This document shows, in pieces, positions 52,115 to 59,541 of a stretch of DNA of 64,000 nucleotides. Below the pieces are notes generated by a model, which saw only the letters and a list, made by a program, of their open reading frames with translations, was not told where the DNA came from and ran no database searches. The stretch spans positions 310,001 through 374,000 of the forward strand of contig NZ_AEUE01000002.1 of NCBI RefSeq assembly GCF_000186705.1. Reading direction: 5' to 3'. This DNA comes from Citromicrobium sp. JLT1363. Its GTDB lineage: Bacteria > Pseudomonadota > Alphaproteobacteria > Sphingomonadales > Sphingomonadaceae. A program made the position numbers and the translations under genes. Numbering within the stretch: position 1 is the first letter of the stretch; every line of letters begins with the position of its first letter.

Positions 52115-53290
52115 TTACTCGGCTCCGCTGGTACGGGCGGGCTGGCTGGCGGCGGGTTTTCTGGCGGGCTCGCGACCGGTCGGCGTGTTGGCGACCTTTA
52201 CCGGAGCGCCGGGGCGGATCTTCTGCAGATTGCTGACGATCACCTTGTCGCCCGGCTTGAGGCCGCTTTCCACGATCCACTTGCCATCGACCATCGCGCC
52301 AAGCTTGATCGGGCGCATGGCCGCCTTTCCTTCCCCGTCGATCACGTAGACCGTGCCGCCATCCCTGGTCAGCGTGACGGCGCTCTGGGGCACGGTCAGG
52401 CCGTTCTGGACCTGCCCGGCATAGATCTGCGCGCGCACGAATTCGCCGGGCAGAAGCAGCCGCTCGGGGTTCGGAAATTCCGCGCGCAGTTCGACCGTGC
52501 CGGTCTGCTGGTCGACCGAGAAGGCGAGGAAATCGATATAGCCGGGCACGGGATATTCCGTGCCGTCCGAGAAGGTCAGCCGCACCTCGATCTGATCGTT
52601 GTCGTCGAGGTCCACCTCGCCAGCCGCGACCGCGCGGCGCAGCTTGAGCACTTCGCTCGCGGCCTGGGCGAAACTGACATAGACGGGTGAAATCTGCTCG
52701 ATCCGGGCCATCAGCGTGCCTTCGCCCTGGCTGACGAGCGCACCCTCCGTCACTTGCGCCCGGCCTGCCCGGCCCGAAATCGGAGCGCGTACGGTGGTGT
52801 AACCAAGCTGGAGCGATGCGGCGTCGAGCTGGGCGCGGATCTGCGCCACGTTCGCTTCCGCTTCGCGCGCTGCGGCCAGCGCGGCGTCGTATTCCTGGCC
52901 GCTGATGGCATCTTCTTCCACCAGCGGGCGATAGCGGTTGACCACGGCGCGGGCATTGGCCGCTGTGGCGCGTGCGCGGGTCAGCGCCGCCTGGGTCTGC
53001 GCATAGCTGGCCCGCAATTCGCGCGGGTCGATCCGGAACAGCGGCTGGCCCGCCCGGATGTCCGTCCCTTCCTCGTAGAGCCGTGCCTGCACGATTCCGG
53101 TGACGCGGGCGCGTACTTCTGCCGTGCGCACCGGCTCAACCCGGCCGGGCAGTTCGATGACGTTGGGTATGGTCTGGCGCGCCACCGTGACCGTCTTCAC
53201 GGGGACCGGCTGGGGGGCAGGCGGTTCCTCGCTGGAGGAGCAGGCGGAAAGGAGGAAGCAGGCAGCCAGGCCCGCGAGGATCGGCTTCAT
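52115..53290 (-). CDS. RND efflux adaptor lipoprotein (AcrA/MexA type)
   Basis: A 391-residue membrane fusion protein. A lipoprotein signal ends at LLSAC (Cys17), followed by SSSEEPPAPQ. Lipoyl-type motifs (VRTAEVRARVTGIVQARLYEEGTDIRAGQPLFRIDP and VRAPISGRAGRAQVTEGALV) flank the helical hairpin (about 90-150), and a beta-barrel and membrane-proximal part follow (PQSAVTLTRDGGTVYVIDGEG). The C-terminal tail is basic and low-complexity. It is the first gene of the operon, transcribed away from tetR. Confidence 0.94.
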   Translation of the reverse strand: MKPILAGLAACFLLSACSSSEEPPAPQPVPVKTVTVARQTIPNVIELPGRVEPVRTAEVRARVTGIVQARLYEEGTDIRAGQPLFRIDPRELRASYAQTQAALTRARATAANARAVVNRYRPLVEEDAISGQEYDAALAAAREAEANVAQIRAQLDAASLQLGYTTVRAPISGRAGRAQVTEGALVSQGEGTLMARIEQISPVYVSFAQAASEVLKLRRAVAAGEVDLDDNDQIEVRLTFSDGTEYPVPGYIDFLAFSVDQQTGTVELRAEFPNPERLLLPGEFVRAQIYAGQVQNGLTVPQSAVTLTRDGGTVYVIDGEGKAAMRPIKLGAMVDGKWIVESGLKPGDKVIVSNLQKIRPGAPVKVANTPTGREPARKPAASQPARTSGAE

Positions 53291-53330
53291 GGGGGAAACG
53301 GCTTTCGGTCAGCAATTGTGCAGGTGCGAA

Positions 53331-53350
53331 GGTGTAATAGGGATTACACC
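53331..53350. promoter_or_regulatory. Palindromic operator candidate for the TetR repressor
   Basis: GGTGTAAT (53331-53338), AGGG, ATTACACC (53343-53350) is a perfect 8-base-arm inverted repeat in the 96-base divergent space between the adaptor gene and tetR. The position and size suit a TetR-family operator controlling both directions. Confidence 0.75.
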
Positions 53351-53386
53351 CTTGCCCCGCAACCCGTAATGCTAGAGTTTCGTGAA

Positions 53387-54067
53387 ATGACCGAGCTGCC
53401 CGAATTCTGCCGTCTCGATCGCCGCAAGAGAGCGATCGTCGATGCCGCGCGCAGCTTGTTCGCGGAGCAGGGTTACGAGCGGACCACCCTCAAGGACATT
53501 GTCGACCGGGCGGGGGGGTCTCTCGCAACGGTCTACAAGGTCTTCGGAAACAAGGACGGCCTGCTCGAAGCCGTGGTGTTCGAAAAGGCAGCCTCGGGGG
53601 AGGTGATCGTCCAGCAGGCCGTCGCCGCCGGTGGCACGCCGCAGGACATTCTGCATCGTATCGGCGAGGGGCTGCGCCTGCATTTTCTCGACCCCGAAGT
53701 GGTCGCCCTGGTGCGGATCGTGGTGTCGCGCAGTCTGGAGGATGCGGACTTCGCGCGAACTTTCCACGAACGTACCGCTACGCGCACGCACGATGCGCTC
53801 AAGAACCTGTTTGCGCGCTGGGAAGCGGGCGGAACCGCGATGGCCGGAACTCCGGACATGCTGGCCGAGATGCTGCTGGGCCTGTTCGTCAGCGATCTGC
53901 ACACCGACGCGATCAGCCACGGCGCCGGTGCCGATCATACGGAGGCGCGCCTGCGGGCGCGGATAGACTTCTTCATCAGGGGCGCCGGCCTGGCGGACGA
54001 CGACGGGGAAGCGCCGGATATCGATATCGGCCAGACACGCATGTCGGGCTCTGGCGCGCCCAGGTAG
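53387..54067 (+). CDS. TetR-family repressor of the RND efflux operon
   Basis: A 226-residue regulator (AcrR-like group). The DNA-binding domain is RRKRAIVDAARSLFAEQGYERTTLKDIVDRAGGSLATVYKVFGNKDGLLEAVV. The C-terminal ligand domain (about 80-200) is helical. The ATG at 53387 is preferred; an in-frame ATG at 53369 would add six residues, and neither has a strong ribosome binding site. It is divergent from the efflux operon with a palindromic operator between, so it is the likely repressor. Confidence 0.9.
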   Translation: MTELPEFCRLDRRKRAIVDAARSLFAEQGYERTTLKDIVDRAGGSLATVYKVFGNKDGLLEAVVFEKAASGEVIVQQAVAAGGTPQDILHRIGEGLRLHFLDPEVVALVRIVVSRSLEDADFARTFHERTATRTHDALKNLFARWEAGGTAMAGTPDMLAEMLLGLFVSDLHTDAISHGAGADHTEARLRARIDFFIRGAGLADDDGEAPDIDIGQTRMSGSGAPR

Positions 54068-54069
54068 TT

Positions 54070-54085
54070 TCGGTCCCCCGACCGA
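54070..54085. terminator. Stem-loop between convergent tetR and ompW
   Basis: TCGGTC (54070-54075), CCCC, GACCGA (54080-54085) can form a six-base-pair stem just after the tetR stop and before the convergent ompW 3' end. There is no T-run, so termination is only possible. Confidence 0.35.
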
Positions 54086-54133
54086 CAGCGCGGGTGGTTC
54101 GCGCCGTCGGCGGGAGAGCGATGGTCGCCCCGC

Positions 54134-54802
54134 TCAGAAGCGGTAGCTGACCCCGGCGCTGAGCACCCACGGGTCGAGATCATGCTCGGTCTCGATCGCC
54201 AGGGTGTTGCCGGCGTACCAGCTGGCCGTGGTGCCAACCCAGTACTTCTTCGCATCGAGCGTCAGGCCGAAGCCGTTCTCGCCCAGCGGCACATCCATGC
54301 CGGCCTGCAGCACGAGGCCGAATTCGTCCGACAGGTCGGTCTCGGTCACGCCCAGCGGCACCGTAGCCGCACCGGGTTCGACATCCACCCACAGGAAGTA
54401 GGTCGCGCCCGCGCCGATATAGGGTTTCACGGGGCCGAGATCGAAATGGGCCTTGCCGGTGATGGTGGCGGGGATCAGCTTCGCATCGGCAACCAGTTCC
54501 GCACCCGCAAGCCCGGTGACGCCATCGACGTCATGCTCGGTCATGCAGCAGATCGTCTCGATCGAGAAATTCTCGGACACGAAGTATTCGATCGCCAGGG
54601 TGGGGACGTAGTTGTCGTTTGCCTCGGTCTGCAGGTTCGCCGGCAGATTGATCGTATCCGTGTTGACCGCGGTGATTTTCCCATCGGGGAGGACCGCCGT
54701 TCCCAGGACCTTGACCTGCACATCGCCCTTTTCGTCCTGCGCCGCGGCCGGCGCGGCAAAGAGTGCGCTTCCCACGAGCAACGCGGCGAGTATCTGTTTC
54801 AT
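54134..54802 (-). CDS. ompW: OmpW-family outer-membrane protein
   Basis: A 222-residue eight-stranded beta-barrel. The signal peptide (ILAALLVGSALFAAPAAAQ) ends near residue 22. Typical OmpW strands follow: GDVQVKVLGTAVLPDGKI, LPANLQTEANDNYVPTLAIEYFVSENFSIE, KPYIGAGATYFLW, and a terminal WVLSAGVSYRF with the C-terminal Phe. A perfect FNR-type box lies about 92 bases upstream of its start, shared with the divergent hemN, so low-oxygen control is likely. Confidence 0.92.
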   Translation of the reverse strand: MKQILAALLVGSALFAAPAAAQDEKGDVQVKVLGTAVLPDGKITAVNTDTINLPANLQTEANDNYVPTLAIEYFVSENFSIETICCMTEHDVDGVTGLAGAELVADAKLIPATITGKAHFDLGPVKPYIGAGATYFLWVDVEPGAATVPLGVTETDLSDEFGLVLQAGMDVPLGENGFGLTLDAKKYWVGTTASWYAGNTLAIETEHDLDPWVLSAGVSYRF

Positions 54803-54894
54803 CTCTTCTCCATCCTTCCTGTATGGCTGGCCGAGGAATTCGGCATCGCCTCAGAGTGATGGGGGCGGACTAGCGCGATGGATTCGCCGCTGCC

Positions 54895-54908
54895 TTGATC
54901 ATGATCAA
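54895..54908. promoter_or_regulatory. FNR/FixK-type box between ompW and hemN
   Basis: TTGATCATGATCAA is a perfect match to TTGAT-N4-ATCAA, the site bound by FNR, Anr or FixK. It is 76 bases from the hemN start and 92 bases from the divergent ompW start, so one site could serve both. Confidence 0.85.
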
Positions 54909-54984
54909 TTGCGCAGGCCGAAATCTTTTCGCGTAATTTGATCCAGCGCAAAGACCGCACAGGGCGCGTTCCTATGCTGGCGGC

Positions 54985-56298
54985 ATGTGGCCTTATTATC
55001 CCGAACTGCTGGAAACGCCCGTCCCGCGCTATACCAGCTATCCGACCGCAGCCGATTTCGATGTGCTGCCCGCCTGCCATTACCGCGCCGCGCTGGAGCG
55101 GGCGACGGGCGATGTCTCGCTCTACCTCCACATCCCGTTCTGCGAGAAGATCTGCTTCTATTGCGGGTGCAACACCGGGAAGGCGAACCGCCAGCAACGG
55201 CTGGAGAGCTATCTTCACGCGCTGCACCGGGAGATCGAAACGGTCGCCGCCCTGCTGCCACCGGGCACGCGGGTGCGGCGCATCGCGTTCGGCGGCGGTA
55301 GCCCCAATGCCATCGCGCCGGACGATTTCCTGCGGCTGGTCGATGCGCTGGCGACGCATTTCGACCTCGACGATCCGATCCATTCGATCGAGCTCGATCC
55401 GCGCACCATGTCGCGCGAATGGGCGCAGGCGATTGCGGCAGTTGGCGTCGAGCGCGCGAGCCTGGGCGTGCAGACCTTTGCCGAGCATTGCCAGCAGGCG
55501 ATCGGACGCATCCAGCCCGAAGACCAGATCGTGCAGACGGTGGACTGGCTGCGCGAGGCCGGGGTCACTTCGCTCAACTTCGATCTGATGTACGGCCTGC
55601 CGGGGCAGCGCATGGAGGATCTGGAGGATTCGCTGCAGCGCACCCGCGTGATCGGCGCGGACCGGATCGCCCTGTTCGGCTACGCGCATGTTCCGCATAT
55701 CGTGCCGCGCCAGAAGCTGATCGACGAGAGCAGCCTTCCCGGCCGCGACCTGCGCTTCGAGATGGCGGCCACCGGCTTCGGCTATTTCCTGACCCACGGA
55801 TACGTGCCGATCGGCTTCGACCATTTCGCCAGGGCGGGCAGCGATCCGCTGGCAACGGCAGCGTTCGACGGCAGGCTGCGGCGCAATTTCCAGGGCTTTA
55901 CCGACGATCCCGGCGACGTGCTGATCGGGCTGGGCGCATCGGCGATCAGCAGTTTTCCGGGGCTGATAGCCCAGAACGAAAAGAACTCCGGCCGTTACCG
56001 GATGAAGGCGGGCGAGGGCCTGCTGACCGTCAATCGCGGGATCGCGCGCAGCGCGGACGACAGGTATCGCGGCGCGATCATAGAGCGGCTGCTGTGCGAT
56101 GGCCGGGCGGCGATCGGCGGGCGACTCATGGCCGAGGTCGCCCCGCGGCTGCGCGCTTTCCGGGAACGCGGACTGGTGACCGTTGAGCGTGAGTGGGTGA
56201 CCATCGAAGCCGACGGACTGCCCTATGCGCGGAGCATCGCGGCACTGTTCGACAGCTACCGCAACCATTCGCCGCGCCGGTTCAGCTCCGCCGTATAG
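54985..56298 (+). CDS. hemN: Oxygen-independent coproporphyrinogen III dehydrogenase
   Basis: A 437-residue radical-SAM enzyme that converts coproporphyrinogen III to protoporphyrinogen IX without oxygen, in haem synthesis. The [4Fe-4S] cluster motif is IPFCEKICFYCGC (CxxxCxxC). RIAFGGGSPNAI and SLGVQTF follow in order, as does the substrate region FDLMYGLPGQ. The C-terminal HemN domain has GLGASAISSFPG. The FNR-type box 76 bases upstream and the cbb3 oxidase genes next to it fit expression in low oxygen. Confidence 0.95.
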   Translation: MWPYYPELLETPVPRYTSYPTAADFDVLPACHYRAALERATGDVSLYLHIPFCEKICFYCGCNTGKANRQQRLESYLHALHREIETVAALLPPGTRVRRIAFGGGSPNAIAPDDFLRLVDALATHFDLDDPIHSIELDPRTMSREWAQAIAAVGVERASLGVQTFAEHCQQAIGRIQPEDQIVQTVDWLREAGVTSLNFDLMYGLPGQRMEDLEDSLQRTRVIGADRIALFGYAHVPHIVPRQKLIDESSLPGRDLRFEMAATGFGYFLTHGYVPIGFDHFARAGSDPLATAAFDGRLRRNFQGFTDDPGDVLIGLGASAISSFPGLIAQNEKNSGRYRMKAGEGLLTVNRGIARSADDRYRGAIIERLLCDGRAAIGGRLMAEVAPRLRAFRERGLVTVEREWVTIEADGLPYARSIAALFDSYRNHSPRRFSSAV

Positions 56299-56300
56299 CT

Positions 56301-56324
56301 GGAGCGAGCCGTGCGGCCCGCTCC
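56301..56324. terminator. Stem-loop between convergent hemN and the last cco-cluster gene
   Basis: GGAGCG, A, GCC, loop GTGC, GGC, C, CGCTCC pairs into a nine-pair stem with one A-C mismatch. It lies in the 31 bases between the two convergent stop codons and could terminate both ways. No T-run is present. Confidence 0.5.
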
Positions 56325-56329
56325 CGCGT

Positions 56330-56593
56330 CTAGCTTACGGGGCTGGTATCGCTGCCAGAAACGAAGACCCACAGCACCACGCAGGCGATCCAGCCGCCGT
56401 TGAACAGGATCAGCGCAAGCCACACGGCCCCGGGTGACGCGAACTTCTTCCCCGAACTGCGGACGAACTCACCGTTGCGTCTGCCCCTGAAGATGCGTGC
56501 CACATCCGGAAGGTGGAGCAGCAGCCAGATCCCGGCAACGAGGCTGATCGTGGCGAGAGCTCCCATGAGAGTGGGAAACAACCAGAGCGGCAT
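56330..56593 (-). CDS. Small membrane protein downstream of ccoS
   Basis: An 87-residue protein with two hydrophobic segments (LFPTLMGALATISLVAGIWLLLHL at 5-28, and GAVWLALILFNGGWIACVVLWVFV at 55-78) joined by a basic loop (FRGRRNGEFVRSSGKK). No family is recognised. It is on the same strand as the cco genes, 12 bases after the preceding small gene, and is the last gene of the cluster. Confidence 0.65.
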   Translation of the reverse strand: MPLWLFPTLMGALATISLVAGIWLLLHLPDVARIFRGRRNGEFVRSSGKKFASPGAVWLALILFNGGWIACVVLWVFVSGSDTSPVS

Positions 56594-56605
56594 AGGCTTT
56601 CTCCT

Positions 56606-56830
56606 TCAGTCGATCTCGAGTGTGCCGGGCTTGGCAGAACGCTTCCGGCAGTTGCCGGCATGGCACGCCTTCGAGCAGGGGGCGGGCTCCGGCGCTTCTC
56701 CGTCGCGCTCGACGGGAATGGAGATCGTTCCCCCACCGCACAGGCGCATGGTGATGCTTTCCTCCCCGGCGGGCAGCGGCCCTGTCATGATCGGGACGAG
56801 CGCAAGCAGCGCAATCAGCTCACCGGTCAT
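56606..56830 (-). CDS. Small Cys-rich protein overlapping ccoS
   Basis: A 74-residue protein with an N-terminal hydrophobic stretch (ELIALLALVPIMTG), then four cysteines in two parts: RLCGG and a cluster PCSKACHAGNCRKR. The start overlaps the end of ccoS (11 bases), which supports a real gene. The cysteines could bind metal or form disulfides in the periplasm. The function is unknown; a link to cbb3 oxidase assembly is inferred from position. Confidence 0.65.
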   Translation of the reverse strand: MTGELIALLALVPIMTGPLPAGEESITMRLCGGGTISIPVERDGEAPEPAPCSKACHAGNCRKRSAKPGTLEID

Positions 56831-56981
56831 CGGGGGGCCCTTCCTCGTCGTCGATCAGGATGCGATTGGCCGCGCCCTCCATGTCCTCGTACTGCCCGTT
56901 GCGCATCGACCAGAAGAATGCGGCAAGGCCGAGCGCGCCCAGGCCCAGGGCGATGGGAATGAGGAAGACGAGCGCGTTCAC
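56820..56981 (-). CDS. ccoS: Cbb3 oxidase assembly protein CcoS
   Basis: A 53-residue membrane protein, too short for usual gene listing. It begins at GTG 56981, overlapping the ccoI stop as GTGA. One membrane helix (ALVFLIPIALGLGALGLAAF) is followed by the family pattern FWSMRNGQYEDMEGAANRILIDDEE. CcoS is needed to insert haem and copper into the cbb3 oxidase. It is followed by an overlapping Cys-rich gene. Confidence 0.93.
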   Translation of the reverse strand: MNALVFLIPIALGLGALGLAAFFWSMRNGQYEDMEGAANRILIDDEEGPPDDR

Positions 56982-59098
56982 CGCGCTGCCCCTGCTAGGC
57001 GCAGCGAATTGCCGACCACCACCAGCGAGCTGACCGACATCGCCACCGCTGCGATCAGCGGCGTCACCATTCCGGTCAGGGCGAGAGGGATCGCGAACAC
57101 GTTGTAGGCGATGGCGAAACCGAAGTTCTGGCGCACCACGCGCATCGTGCGCTTCGCGGCGATCACGGCCAGCGCCACGGGCATCAGTTTCTCGCCGATG
57201 AACACCGCGTCGGCCGCCTGCTGGCTGGCATCGCTGGCGGTGCCGGGCGCGATCGAGACATGCGCGGCGGCAAGAGCGGGTCCGTCGTTCAGACCATCGC
57301 CGACCATCAGCGGGAGATAGCCAGCGGACTTCAGCCTTTCGAGTTCGGCAAGCTTGTTTTGCGGGGAAACGCGCCCGTGCCCGCTGATGCCGAGGTCTGC
57401 CGCCACCCCGGCTACGACCGCGTCACGGTCGCCCGAAATGATCCGGCTTTCGAGCCCGGCCTGGGCAATGCGCGCAATGGCTTGCCCGGCATCGGGCCGC
57501 AGCGCGTCGTGGAAGGGAATCGTCCAGCACTGTCTGGCGATGTGCAGCTCGGCAGCGGTAGCACCGCCATCCGCAAGGGGGCGGGTGAGGCTGACCCGCT
57601 GGCCTTCGCTCATGGCGAACACGCCTTCGCCCGCAATCTCCTCCGGACTGCTGATCTCGGCAGGCTTCACATCCTGCGCGGCGAGAGCCTTGGCGAGCGC
57701 GCGGCTCAGGGGATGGTGGCTCGCCTGTGCGAGCGCGAGCGCCACGGGCCGGGCGTGCGCATCGACATGGGCAAGCTGGGCCACAGGTTCGCCCAGCGTC
57801 AGCGTACCGGTCTTGTCGAACAGCGCGATATCGGCCTCGGCCAGCCGTTCTAGCGCGCTGCCATCCTTCACCAGCAGGCCCTTCTTCAGAAGCGCGCCCG
57901 AAGCCACCACCTGCGCCGCCGGAACCGCCAGACCCATCGCACAGGGGCAAGTGATGATGAGCACCGCAATCGCGATCACTAGCGACTGGTGCCAGCCCGC
58001 CCCGGCGATCATCCAGCCCACGAAGGCAAGCGCGGCGAGGGTGTGAACCACGGGGGCATAAAGGCGCGCGGCCCGGTCTGCGATCCGCACATACTGGCTG
58101 CGCGACTGGCCGGCATCCTCCATCAGCCGGGCGATCTCTGCGATCACCGTATCGTCCGCCACGGCGGTGAGCCGCACCTTGATGGGGGCCTGCAGGTTCA
58201 CGCAACCGGCCAGCACCCGGTCGCCGGGGGCAATGTTCTCGGGTGCGCTCTCGCCCGTGACCATGGCGTTGTCGATGGCGCTTTCTCCCCCCTCGACAAT
58301 GCCGTCCGCCGCGAGCGCGTCGCCGGCGGCGACCAGCGTGAGCATGCCGGGTTCCAGATCGGCGGCCGCAACCCGGCGGGCCGAACCATCCTCAGCAATC
58401 ACCGTCGCGTGGCGGCCCATCCGGCTCAGCAACGCGGCAATTCCCGAGCGTGTGCGATTGCGCATCGCCGCATCCAGCGCGCGCCCCGCCAGCAGGAAGA
58501 ACAGCAGCATGGTGGCGCCATCGAAATAGGCGTGCGCACCGCCGGTTGCGGTCTCGTACAGGCTGAGGCCCGTCGCCAGCAGCACGCCCAGCGATATGGG
58601 CACGTCCATGTTGGTCCGCCCGCGCCGCAGCGCTTTGAGGGCAGAGGAGAAGAAGGGGCGGCCGGCATAGGCGATCACGGGCAGCGCGATGGCGGCGGAA
58701 AGCCAGTGGAATACCTCGCGCGTGCCGCCATCCGCGCCCGCCCAGACGCTGACCGAAAGCAGCATGACATTCATCATGCCGAAGCCCGCCACTGCCAGCG
58801 CCTTGATCAGCTCGCGGTCGGCGGCTTGCGGCCCGGCGGCCGCCTGCCCGATGGCCTGTGCTTCGAACCCGATGGCGTCGAGCGCATCGACCAGCACGAG
58901 GTCGTCGATCGACGGGGCATGGCGGACCGTGACCTGCTTGGCCGACAGGTTTACCCGCGCCGCGTCCACGCCTTCGACGGCCATCAGGCCGCGCTCGACC
59001 TTGGCGATGCATCCGGCACAGCGCATGCCGGGGATCGTCAGGCGTGTCTGCGCGAGCTCGGCCGCCTTGGGCCGGTCGATGGCCGCGGGCGCGTTCAT
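56978..59098 (-). CDS. ccoI: Copper P1B-type ATPase CcoI/FixI
   Basis: A 706-residue copper-exporting ATPase that supplies Cu for the cbb3 oxidase. The N-terminal metal-binding domain has GMRCAGC (Cys27, Cys30). The transmembrane CPC lies in TCPCAMGLAVP, phosphorylation is at DKTGT, nucleotide binding uses SHHPLSRALAKAL, and the hinge is VGDGLNDGPALAAA. It overlaps ccoH by ATGA at its start and ccoS by GTGA at its end. It is smaller than general copper pumps, as usual for the FixI group. Confidence 0.95.
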   Translation of the reverse strand: MNAPAAIDRPKAAELAQTRLTIPGMRCAGCIAKVERGLMAVEGVDAARVNLSAKQVTVRHAPSIDDLVLVDALDAIGFEAQAIGQAAAGPQAADRELIKALAVAGFGMMNVMLLSVSVWAGADGGTREVFHWLSAAIALPVIAYAGRPFFSSALKALRRGRTNMDVPISLGVLLATGLSLYETATGGAHAYFDGATMLLFFLLAGRALDAAMRNRTRSGIAALLSRMGRHATVIAEDGSARRVAAADLEPGMLTLVAAGDALAADGIVEGGESAIDNAMVTGESAPENIAPGDRVLAGCVNLQAPIKVRLTAVADDTVIAEIARLMEDAGQSRSQYVRIADRAARLYAPVVHTLAALAFVGWMIAGAGWHQSLVIAIAVLIITCPCAMGLAVPAAQVVASGALLKKGLLVKDGSALERLAEADIALFDKTGTLTLGEPVAQLAHVDAHARPVALALAQASHHPLSRALAKALAAQDVKPAEISSPEEIAGEGVFAMSEGQRVSLTRPLADGGATAAELHIARQCWTIPFHDALRPDAGQAIARIAQAGLESRIISGDRDAVVAGVAADLGISGHGRVSPQNKLAELERLKSAGYLPLMVGDGLNDGPALAAAHVSIAPGTASDASQQAADAVFIGEKLMPVALAVIAAKRTMRVVRQNFGFAIAYNVFAIPLALTGMVTPLIAAVAMSVSSLVVVGNSLRLAGAAR

Positions 59099-59541
59099 GG
59101 CAGCGCGGTTTCGACGACCCTCTTGCGGTCCCCGTCCGACAGGGTGAGGCGCAAGGTCCAGCGCCCCGCGTCGAGCGGCTCGGAGGACGTGAAGCGCCCG
59201 TCTTCGCCGCGCACGAAGGCCAGCTGGCGGTCGACGCGATGGCCGAGCGGATGGCGCGCATGGCCGGTCAGCTGCGCGGTGGAAGGCGCACCCAGTGCCT
59301 CCACCACCAGGCGCCCACCCTCATCGCGCGCGGCCTTCAGGTCCCAGCCGGTGGCTTCCTGCCGCGCGGCCTCTTCCAGCCAGCCGTTGTATTTCTGGCT
59401 GGCGACGTAGGAATTCTCCACCACCACCCCGCTGAAGCCGTTGGTGGCCAGCGAGGCCATGGTGAAATTGACCGCGACCACCACGCCGAAGCCCACGACC
59501 AGGATGGTAGCCATGTGTTTGCCGGTGAACTTCTTCGTCAT
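59095..59541 (-). CDS. ccoH: FixH/CcoH-family protein
   Basis: A 148-residue membrane-anchored periplasmic protein. One N-terminal helix (MATILVVGFGVVVAVNFTMA at 10-29) is followed by FSGVVVENSYVASQKYNGWLEEAARQEATGW, the FixH signature. The end has an Ig-like strand pattern (GRWTLRLTLSDGDRKRVVETALP). It overlaps ccoG by one base (TGATG) and ccoI by four. It helps assemble or stabilise the cbb3 oxidase. Confidence 0.93.
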   Translation of the reverse strand: MTKKFTGKHMATILVVGFGVVVAVNFTMASLATNGFSGVVVENSYVASQKYNGWLEEAARQEATGWDLKAARDEGGRLVVEALGAPSTAQLTGHARHPLGHRVDRQLAFVRGEDGRFTSSEPLDAGRWTLRLTLSDGDRKRVVETALP

